Part shown: positions 57,646-64,000 of the stretch, one piece after another
How positions within the stretch are numbered: the first letter of the stretch is position 1
Layout of the letters: each line of letters opens with the position of its first letter
Source: Acidobacteriota bacterium
GTDB lineage: Bacteria > Acidobacteriota > Blastocatellia > RBC074
Direction: 5' to 3'
NCBI GenBank assembly: GCA_018269055.1
Contig: JAFDVI010000022.1
Span: 147,078-211,077 of the forward strand
DNA: 64,000 nucleotides
The notes under the pieces: model-generated
The model's input: the letters and a program-made list of their open reading frames with translations, nothing else
Told to the model about the DNA's origin: nothing
Database searches by the model: none
Position numbers and translations under genes: made by a program

Positions 57646-59328
57646 TCAAAGTTTGGGAATCGCCAACCGCCAGTTGGAAAGCAACTGCCGGTAAATTTCC
57701 TCTGCCCGTTGTTTTTCTCCGAGTGAAGCGTACACGCCAGCCAGCAGGCTGAGCGTTGTTGATTCTCGTCCGCTATCTTTCAAATCCCGCCAAATCGTCA
57801 ACGCCTCTTCAAGCTGCATTCGCGCAGATGGTTTTTCGTTTAGCACAAAATTGGTTTCGCCAAGGCCCGTCAGCGTGATGGCAAGCCGAGCTTTGTCGTT
57901 CAGCGAGCGCGCCAAAGGCAGTGCCTGTAGGTAAAACTCTCTTGCCTGGCTTGGTTTTTCCAGGGATTGATAAACCAAACCGAGATTGCCTAAGGTCACG
58001 ACCTCACCGCGTTTGTCGCCGATTTCGCGGCGTATCTTCAACGCTTGCTCAAAATTCTCCAGCGCCTTCGTCCACTCGCTCAGGCCAACATATAAACCGC
58101 CAAGATTGTTCAGGGTCGTCGCTTCGCCGCGCCTGTCACCGCTTGCGCGTCGCAATGGCAGTGATTCCTGGTACAACTGCAAGGCGAGATCGTTTTGTCC
58201 CGTGGCCGAATAAAGGCTTGCCAGGTCGTTTAAGGTGGTCGCCTCGCTCCGTTTGTCGTTTAACTCGCGCCATAGGGGTAAGGTTCGTGAGTAAAACTCA
58301 AGCGCCGTTCTCTTGTCATTTAACGCATCGGCGACATAGGCCAGATTGCCAAGTGAAACCGCCTCGCCGCGTTTATCTCCAACGGCGCGCCAGAGCGGCA
58401 ATGCATCGCGAAATAAATTGGCTGCCAAAGGAAGCTGACCGCCGCGCGCAGCCAGGCTGCCCAGGCTGTTCAGTGCCGATGCTTCGCCTGTTTTGTCCTG
58501 AGCCTGCTGCCAGTAGGCGATGGAGCGTTGGTAATGCTCAAATGCTTTTTGCGGCTGCCCCTGCTCTTCGTACAACTTGCCGAGGTTGAATAGCGTGGCG
58601 GCTTCGCGCGCGGCACGGTTGCCTGTGTTATTGCTTCTTCCCGTCAAACTCGCGGTTTCGACGATCAGTTTGGCTTGGTTGAAACAATTCTGGGCCTGAT
58701 TGCCGTCACCTATGGAATTGTAAATGCGGCCGAGTTGCGTCAGCGTGGACGCTTCCAGTGTGCGATTGCCTGCGGCTCGCCACAGTGGCAGAGATTGATG
58801 GTAGTAGCTGATGGCCTGCTGTTTGTCACCCAGGGAATTGGCGATTTCGGCAAGCTGATTCATTGTGCTTGCCATCTCGGCAGGATCGCTGAATACGCCT
58901 GTTGCGCGCCAAAGTTGAAGCGATTCTTCGTATTTAAGCGAAGCTTCGCGCAGGGCTTTGGCGGTTCCCTGGGCGCGCAACGTTTCAGCTTCGCGCTGAA
59001 CAGCTTTTGCCTGACGACGACTCTCCTCCGCATTGGCCGACGCTACTCCCGGTTCCAAGTTGGCAGTCAGGTAATTTTCCACTTTGTTAAAACGAGGAAC
59101 GCTGATGCGGTAAGAGTAATCGTAAAGGCCTTCGATGCGCGGCGGAACGGGTTGGGGCAATCTCAGCCGAAATGAGCCAAGTTGCCGCGATTGCGGAGTG
59201 GGCTGAACCGGTTGATCACTTTTTACTGGGATCTGCGTTTGGGCGTAAGCCGCCGCGTAAAGAGTCGCTCCTCCCAGGACGATGCCTGCAAGCAAATGTC
59301 GAAATTGATAATTCAGCACGACACTCAT
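57646..59328 (-). CDS. Exported TPR protein (related to the CHAT protein's repeats)
   Basis: 560 residues. Signal peptide: LLAGIVLGGATLYAAAYA. After a proline-rich segment the rest is about ten Kinesin-light-chain-type TPRs (LNNLGGLYVGLSEWTKALEN, LGNLGLVYQSLEKPSQAREF and others) of the same type as in the TPR-CHAT protein at 30 kb, but with no CHAT domain. The protein would be a periplasmic scaffold, perhaps once part of, or a partner of, such a peptidase. The gene ends 21 bases from the converging methyltransferase gene. No strong ribosome binding site was seen at the start. Confidence 0.85.
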   Translation of the reverse strand: MSVVLNYQFRHLLAGIVLGGATLYAAAYAQTQIPVKSDQPVQPTPQSRQLGSFRLRLPQPVPPRIEGLYDYSYRISVPRFNKVENYLTANLEPGVASANAEESRRQAKAVQREAETLRAQGTAKALREASLKYEESLQLWRATGVFSDPAEMASTMNQLAEIANSLGDKQQAISYYHQSLPLWRAAGNRTLEASTLTQLGRIYNSIGDGNQAQNCFNQAKLIVETASLTGRSNNTGNRAAREAATLFNLGKLYEEQGQPQKAFEHYQRSIAYWQQAQDKTGEASALNSLGSLAARGGQLPLAANLFRDALPLWRAVGDKRGEAVSLGNLAYVADALNDKRTALEFYSRTLPLWRELNDKRSEATTLNDLASLYSATGQNDLALQLYQESLPLRRASGDRRGEATTLNNLGGLYVGLSEWTKALENFEQALKIRREIGDKRGEVVTLGNLGLVYQSLEKPSQAREFYLQALPLARSLNDKARLAITLTGLGETNFVLNEKPSARMQLEEALTIWRDLKDSGRESTTLSLLAGVYASLGEKQRAEEIYRQLLSNWRLAIPKL

Positions 59329-59449
59329 AGAAGTTGAAACCGAAAACGCGGCGAGAGGATGACACGTGTGCAGGTGGGAAACAAACGTGGGAAGCAGTTC
59401 GCAGTAACTAACTTTTGGTCAGGCTGCGAACTGCATTTGAAGAGCAGAA

Positions 59450-60007
59450 TTACTGCGATCCAAGCCGCAAAACCAACCCGGTCGAAAGTCGGAAATTATG
59501 CTGGGAATCGTCATTGAATCTGGTCAACACATAATCCGCCTGGAACAAGCGAATTGCCAGATTGTCGTGAACTTTGGCGTCGAGTCCGCCGCCCACCGCC
59601 ATCGCGAAAGCAGAATCATCAAATTTGACTGTTCCAAGTGGGCCAAGGGTTTTTGTGGTAGACCGAGCCGCACCTAACAACACATGACCGAACGGTTGCA
59701 GAACCTTGTGCTCGCGGTAGGTGAATCGCGGCCCGACGAGAAACAAATAAGCGCTCAAGTCGGCGCGGACGCCGGGCGCAAGAGTTGCCGTGTCGTAATG
59801 CCCGCTGAAATCCGCGACGATGCCCGCATATTTTGTGAAATTGATCGCGGCGGATGCATTCCATCCATGCAAATCCAGGCCGTCGTCAGCGTCATCCGCA
59901 TGAAGATATGAATAGCCGCCAAAAATTTCGGCTTTGGGCGCGCTTTGAGCCTTTCCTATGAGCGGGAAAATCAGCAGCAATGCCGCAAGTAAAATCAACT
60001 TACGCAT
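59450..60007 (-). CDS. Outer-membrane beta-barrel protein
   Basis: 185 residues. AGGAGG lies five bases before the ATG. Signal peptide: MRKLILLAALLLIFPLIGKA. The mature part alternates strands (EIFGGYSYLHADDADDGLDL, NASAAINFTKYAGIVADFSG, AYLFLVGPRFTYREHKVLQP, FGHVLLGAARSTTK, AFAMAVGGGLDAKV, ADYVLTRFNDDSQHNFRLST) as in OmpA-like porins of this phylum. It should sit in the outer membrane. Its cargo, if any, is unknown. Confidence 0.85.
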   Translation of the reverse strand: MRKLILLAALLLIFPLIGKAQSAPKAEIFGGYSYLHADDADDGLDLHGWNASAAINFTKYAGIVADFSGHYDTATLAPGVRADLSAYLFLVGPRFTYREHKVLQPFGHVLLGAARSTTKTLGPLGTVKFDDSAFAMAVGGGLDAKVHDNLAIRLFQADYVLTRFNDDSQHNFRLSTGLVLRLGSQ

Positions 60008-60296
60008 AGATTCCTCCTAAATCAGCTTCCCGAAGAGCCGGCATTTGGGGGGTCAGTTTTAAGAGACAGATGGTGTTATCAGAAAGCTTTTGTTGAAATT
60101 CTCTGGCACGGGGTAAATGAAGGGCGCGCGTATGATAAGCAATTTAATGAAGATTGCAACCATCAATTTTGGAAAGCAGATTCCGGTGGTTGGTCAAAAG
60201 GAGGTTGGCTTTGTAAAATGCCGCGGCATCGAAAAAGTAGCGCAAGGTTGAACGTCAACATTGTTGAAGATGCATTATCGGCCACCGACCACGTTT

Positions 60297-61814
60297 ATGC
60301 TTCGATTGATTATTCAAAACAGCACGCATTCCGGCGAACAGCTTTATCTCGATCCCAAGAAAACGAATTGGGTATTACTGGGGCGAGGCGAAGAAAGCGT
60401 TCTGCGGTTTGCTGAACCCTGTGTTTCCGCCCGGCACGCAATTGTTTCCACCGAGCAAGGCGAATTTTTCCTGCTCGACCAGGACAGTACAAATGGAACC
60501 TTTCTCAATGGCGAACGTGTCCGCACATCAAAATTGAAGACGGGCGATGTCATCGAGCTGGGATCATTTGGACCGAGATTGCAGGTTGTCATTGATGAAG
60601 CAAAGGGATCGAATGACGTTCAAGGCGCTGACCTGGGCACCCGTCCGCAATTTGATGACACTGCGCGAGTCCGTTCCGCGCAAACGGTGCAATGGACCAT
60701 CCGGGAAGCCGCCCAAACCATAGGCCTATATAATCCCCACCAGGATTCCGGAGAAATTCCGCCGCCGATCGGAATTACCGCTTTAGCCCTATTTTGCGCA
60801 ATTATTGGGATTATCGTTCTCGCGTTGACGGTTCTAAACCTGGGAGTGTCCGTCTCGATTCTTGCCGGAATCATTGCCTTCATCCCGGCAGCTTTTTATC
60901 TGGGAGTATTTTTGTGGCTGGATCGGTATGACCCTGAGCCGGTGCGCACTTTGGCATTTGCGTTTGCTTGGGGAGCGGTTGTCGCGATTTTTGTTTCCAG
61001 TGTTTTCAATGAAGCGTTCAAGCATGCATTCGGCGACTTCCTGACCGGAGTGATTTCTGCTCCGATGATTGAAGAAGGAAGCAAGGGGGCTGGGGTTGTA
61101 TTGATCGCGCTGTTGTTCAAACACGATTTTGACAGCGTGCTGGATGGAATCGTGTATGCGGGAGTTGTCGCGCTTGGCTTTGCGACGATGGAAAACGTGG
61201 ATTATTACGGCGACAGTCTGATGAATGGCGGAACGAACTCTTTGGTCGGAACCTTCATTGTTCGCGGGATTCTTTCGCCTTTTTCCCATGTCCTTTTTAC
61301 TTCGATGACCGGCATCGGCTGTGGTATCGCCCGTGAAACCTACAATCCGGTGTTGAAGTTTGCAGCGCCATTGTTGGGATACGCCGGGGCGATGACATTG
61401 CACGCCCTGTGGAACGTGCTGGCTTCATTCAGCCTGGGAGTATTTTATTTTGGATATTTATTCCTGGAAATGCCGCTGTTCATCGGATTTGTCTGCGTGA
61501 TTGTGATGATGTTGCGCAGAGAAGCCCGAATCTTGCGTCATACGCTTTCCCAGGAGGTCGAACGAGGGTTGATTGCTCCGGAACAATTGGAAATCGCCAT
61601 TTCCGTGTTTCGCCGCAGCCGTTGGGTGCTTTCGGCTTTTGGAGACACCAAGCGGTTTAACGCTCGCCGGCAATACCTGCGCAGCGTGGCAAAACTCGGA
61701 CTCTGTCATTGGCACAACTCCCGTGCTGTTGCCGCAAAAGGGCAAACCGGAAGCCTTTCCGTGATTCCGAAGCTCCAGGTGGAAGTGTTTAACTTACGGG
61801 ATCAAATCGAATAA
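60297..61814 (+). CDS. FHA-PrsW fusion: phosphothreonine-binding domain on an intramembrane protease
   Basis: The start is uncertain; ATG at 60297 begins the FHA fold, and the TTG at 60261 is an alternative. AAAGGAGG at 60198-60205 is too far from either. About 505 residues. The FHA domain (about 1-92) has GRGEESVLRFAEPCVSARHA and DSTNGTFLNG. After a linker, about eight membrane helices carry PrsW-family motifs: EEGSK (Glu259, Glu260, Lys263), MEN (Glu299), SHVLF (His331) and LHALWN (His369). PrsW proteins are membrane proteases or protease regulators, first known for releasing an anti-sigma factor. The FHA domain would bind phosphorylated Ser/Thr kinase targets. Confidence 0.87.
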   Translation: MLRLIIQNSTHSGEQLYLDPKKTNWVLLGRGEESVLRFAEPCVSARHAIVSTEQGEFFLLDQDSTNGTFLNGERVRTSKLKTGDVIELGSFGPRLQVVIDEAKGSNDVQGADLGTRPQFDDTARVRSAQTVQWTIREAAQTIGLYNPHQDSGEIPPPIGITALALFCAIIGIIVLALTVLNLGVSVSILAGIIAFIPAAFYLGVFLWLDRYDPEPVRTLAFAFAWGAVVAIFVSSVFNEAFKHAFGDFLTGVISAPMIEEGSKGAGVVLIALLFKHDFDSVLDGIVYAGVVALGFATMENVDYYGDSLMNGGTNSLVGTFIVRGILSPFSHVLFTSMTGIGCGIARETYNPVLKFAAPLLGYAGAMTLHALWNVLASFSLGVFYFGYLFLEMPLFIGFVCVIVMMLRREARILRHTLSQEVERGLIAPEQLEIAISVFRRSRWVLSAFGDTKRFNARRQYLRSVAKLGLCHWHNSRAVAAKGQTGSLSVIPKLQVEVFNLRDQIE

Positions 61815-61922
61815 CGATTCTTTGCAGTGATTGACCTTCGGTTACAGAAAACTGTGATAAACCGACAAAGGAAGAGTCGTCGTAGAAAGACGAAAACAAG
61901 CAGCGAAGGAGAAGCAAGTTTT

Positions 61923-63272
61923 ATGGTGTCAACAACGAGTGCGATTTTCCCTCCAGGTCCGAAGTCGCCGATTCCTGGCGTGAATCTGATTCGGCTTCGG
62001 CGCAACCCGATCAGGTTTTTGTCTCAGATCGCGAATGAATACGGAGAAATCGTTTATTTCAAGCTCGGGCCACAGCCGGTTTTTCTGCTGAACAATCCGG
62101 ATTTGATCCGCGATGTGTTGGTCACCCACAACAAACAGTTCATGAAGGGCGAAGGGTTGCAGCGAGCGAAAAAACTGTTGGGCGAAGGCCTGTTGACCAG
62201 CGAGGGAGATTTTCACCTGCGACAGAGGCGGTTGGCTCAACCGGCTTTTCATCGCCAGCGAATTGCGGGGTACGCTTCGACGATGGTTGAGTACGCCCAA
62301 CGCGTGAGCGATGGATGGCAGACGGGGGAGGCAAAAGACATTGCGCGAGAAATGATGCGGTTGACGTTGGCCATCGCGGGAAAAACGCTGTTTGATGCCG
62401 ATGTGGAAACCGAAGCTGACGAAATCGGTGATGCGCTCGGCGAGGCGATGGAATTGTTCGGCTATTTGACCCTTCCATTTTCTCAGTTCCTGGAGCGGTT
62501 GCCGCTTCCAATCATGAAGCGGTTCAGGGCCGCCCGGCAGCGATTGGATGAAACCATCTATCGAATGATCCGTGAACGTCGCCAAAGCGGTGAAGATCGC
62601 GGCGATCTGCTTTCGATGCTGATGCAGGCGCGGGACATCGAAGGCGACGGTGCGGGCATGACCGATGAACAGCTTCGCGATGAGGCGATGACCATTTTTC
62701 TGGCCGGGCACGAAACGACAGCCAACGCGCTGACCTGGACCTGGTATCTGCTTTCGCAAAATCCTGAAGCCGAATCAAGGCTTCATGCGGAAATCGCTGA
62801 GGTGCTCGGCGGTCGAACCGCAACAGCAGAAGATCACCCACGCTTGCGATTCACCGAGATGGTATTTGCCGAAGCCATGCGCTTGTATCCGCCCGCCTGG
62901 TTGATTGGTCGCCGGGCGCTGCACGATTACAAACTGAATGAGTATCACGTTCCCGCTCGTTCGATTCTTCTGATGAGCCAGTATGTAATGCATCGAAATC
63001 CGAAGTACTTTCCAGAACCCGATCGCTTCATTCCGGAGCGTTGGATGTCCGAAGCCTGTGAGAGCAGGCCAAAATTCAGCTACTTTCCTTTCGGTGGAGG
63101 CCCGCGCGTATGCATCGGAGAAAATTTCGCCTGGATGGAGGGCACGCTGGTGCTGGCGACCTTGGCTCAAAAATGGCGCATGCGCCTTGTTCCCGGCCAT
63201 CCCGTGGAACTGCATCCTCTGGTGACGTTGCGGCCAAAATATGGAATGAAAATGATACTGGAACGGCGGTAA
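61923..63272 (+). CDS. Cytochrome P450
   Basis: ATG at 61923, with AAGGAG about twelve bases upstream. 449 residues, a normal P450 length. I-helix oxygen-binding motif AGHETT (261-266), ExxR pair Glu317/Arg320 (EAMR), and heme-binding loop [10 protein letters not shown] with the thiolate Cys397. The start [20 protein letters not shown] and helix I/K motifs resemble CYP102/CYP110-like bacterial enzymes of broad fatty-acid or terpene substrates. No ferredoxin or reductase gene is adjacent, so electrons must come from elsewhere. A nuclease-like gene follows after six bases. Confidence 0.94.
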   Translation: MVSTTSAIFPPGPKSPIPGVNLIRLRRNPIRFLSQIANEYGEIVYFKLGPQPVFLLNNPDLIRDVLVTHNKQFMKGEGLQRAKKLLGEGLLTSEGDFHLRQRRLAQPAFHRQRIAGYASTMVEYAQRVSDGWQTGEAKDIAREMMRLTLAIAGKTLFDADVETEADEIGDALGEAMELFGYLTLPFSQFLERLPLPIMKRFRAARQRLDETIYRMIRERRQSGEDRGDLLSMLMQARDIEGDGAGMTDEQLRDEAMTIFLAGHETTANALTWTWYLLSQNPEAESRLHAEIAEVLGGRTATAEDHPRLRFTEMVFAEAMRLYPPAWLIGRRALHDYKLNEYHVPARSILLMSQYVMHRNPKYFPEPDRFIPERWMSEACESRPKFSYFPFGGGPRVCIGENFAWMEGTLVLATLAQKWRMRLVPGHPVELHPLVTLRPKYGMKMILERR

Positions 63273-63278
63273 CAAGCT

Positions 63279-63971
63279 ATGGATCAGTCTCTTTTTGTCT
63301 TGCTGCTTTTGCTGGCGGCGATCATTGTGATCATCGCTTTGATTTACCGGTACGCCTGGATGAAGGCGCGCATCCCTGTGCTGGTGCAGCGCGAATTCAA
63401 CCAATGGAAAGGCGCAGCCGAGTTTGAAATGCAGGAACGGATTCGCGCGCGAATGGAAGAATGGCGCGACCGCGAAACGGATGCCATTCTGGCCGAAGCG
63501 CAACGCGATTCGCTGGTCGAAGCCCACAAACTGTTCAAGGAATGGTGCGAAGACGAATTGGAAGCCGTCCGCAAAGAGCAGCGGGAACTAGCCTTGCGCG
63601 AAGCCAGAAACAAATTGTCGGAATGGATGCTGGATCAGGAAAAAAACATTCGTCAGGACGCTGTTCAACGTAGCCAGGCCGTTACCACGGGAAAGATCGT
63701 TGAGCATTTGGTCCCATACCTGCCCAATTTCAACTACAATCCAAAAGATGCGCGCTTCATTGGCAGCCCTGTGGATTTTGTCATCTTCGACGGATTAAGC
63801 GCCGAAGACGACCAACTCAGCATCGTTTTCGTAGAAATTAAAACCGGCATGGCCACATTGACACGGCGGGAGCGTTTGATACGCGACGCCATCAAAGCAG
63901 GGCGCGTCAAATGGGTAGAATGGCATGCCAGCAATGAACTGCAGCAAGCCGCGCCGGGAATGTTTGAATAA
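63279..63971 (+). CDS. Membrane-anchored Holliday-junction-resolvase-like nuclease
   Basis: 230 residues. One N-terminal membrane helix (LLLLLAAIIVIIALIYRYAW) is followed by a long charged coiled coil (about 45-130). The C-terminal part has FNYNPKDARFIGSPVDFVIF and IVFVEIKTGMATL, the PD-(D/E)xK pattern D...E-x-K of the pfam10107-type endonuclease-related family. It starts only six bases after the P450 gene. No repair gene is beside it. Role uncertain: these proteins are often annotated as Holliday junction resolvase-related, without proof. Confidence 0.82.
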   Translation: MDQSLFVLLLLLAAIIVIIALIYRYAWMKARIPVLVQREFNQWKGAAEFEMQERIRARMEEWRDRETDAILAEAQRDSLVEAHKLFKEWCEDELEAVRKEQRELALREARNKLSEWMLDQEKNIRQDAVQRSQAVTTGKIVEHLVPYLPNFNYNPKDARFIGSPVDFVIFDGLSAEDDQLSIVFVEIKTGMATLTRRERLIRDAIKAGRVKWVEWHASNELQQAAPGMFE

Positions 63972-64000
63972 TCCAGAAGCTTAGCTCGACTTTATCCATT

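Noticed and set aside
60218..60415. 65-codon frame with AAAGGAGG upstream, overlapping the FHA-PrsW start
   Set aside because: It lies in a different frame within the FHA domain, has a spacing of about 13 bases and shows no motif; kept only as a reason that the FHA-PrsW start is uncertain.

Overview
The window looks like chromosomal DNA of an Acidobacteriota bacterium, most likely class Blastocatellia. This is inferred from the families present: two proteins with the 'Solibacter-type' C-terminal domain (TIGR03437-like), an acidobacterial VWFA-related protein (TIGR03436-like), several beta-propeller sensor kinases, TPR/CHAT and DUF4384 proteins, orphan MacB-type permeases, and many exported proteins. 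No rRNA, tRNA, CRISPR array, transposase gene or phage module was seen.

Layout. 0-3.7 kb (+): the tail of an edge-truncated gene, then a beta-propeller histidine kinase. 3.8-22.1 kb (all -): a 1460-residue secreted kelch/BACON/IPT protein, small envelope proteins, an ankyrin protein, a signalling cluster (propeller kinase, overlapping NarL-type regulator, stand-alone receiver), two MacB-like permeases without an ATPase, a B12-binding radical SAM enzyme, a YjbQ-family protein, and a winged-helix regulator overlapping a membrane-protein gene that has a clear sigma-70-like promoter. 22.3-27.3 kb (+): a Tat-exported NHL propeller, a CruF-like carotenoid protein, the VWFA protein and an alpha/beta hydrolase with the acidobacterial C-terminal domain. 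27.4-41.5 kb (-): a HEPN-like orphan, a VOC protein, a DUF4384 protein next to an exported TPR-CHAT protein, two tandem secreted paralogues sharing an unnamed C-terminal module, a barrel protein, and a Ser/Thr kinase with an extracytoplasmic DUF4384 domain. 41.7-48.9 kb: a thioredoxin-like lipoprotein, two Gfo/Idh/MocA oxidoreductases, an M20 peptidase, a four-helix-bundle protein and a Bpt/ATE-like transferase. 49-52.2 kb (-): an HpnE-HpnD-like squalene pair and a LOG-family protein. 52.3-57.6 kb (+): an unknown anchored protein, a HEAT protein, sucD and a type II restriction-modification locus whose nuclease frame is broken by one in-frame TGA. 57.6-60 kb (-): a TPR protein and a barrel protein. 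60.3-64 kb (+): an FHA-PrsW fusion, a cytochrome P450 and a membrane-anchored nuclease-like protein.

Most proteins are exported or membrane-bound, so the region is weighted to envelope sensing and surface functions. Intergenic gaps often hold palindromic repeats. The clearest is a 113-bp element with 17-bp terminal inverted repeats between 10-bp direct repeats (35085-35217), which looks like a non-autonomous mobile element. I did not find one dominant undescribed system. The best leads are the interrupted restriction enzyme, the split or duplicated C-terminal domain in the kelch protein, the shared module of the tandem secreted paralogues, the exported CHAT/DUF4384 group, and the mobile-element-like repeat. 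All family assignments are from motif reading without database searches.
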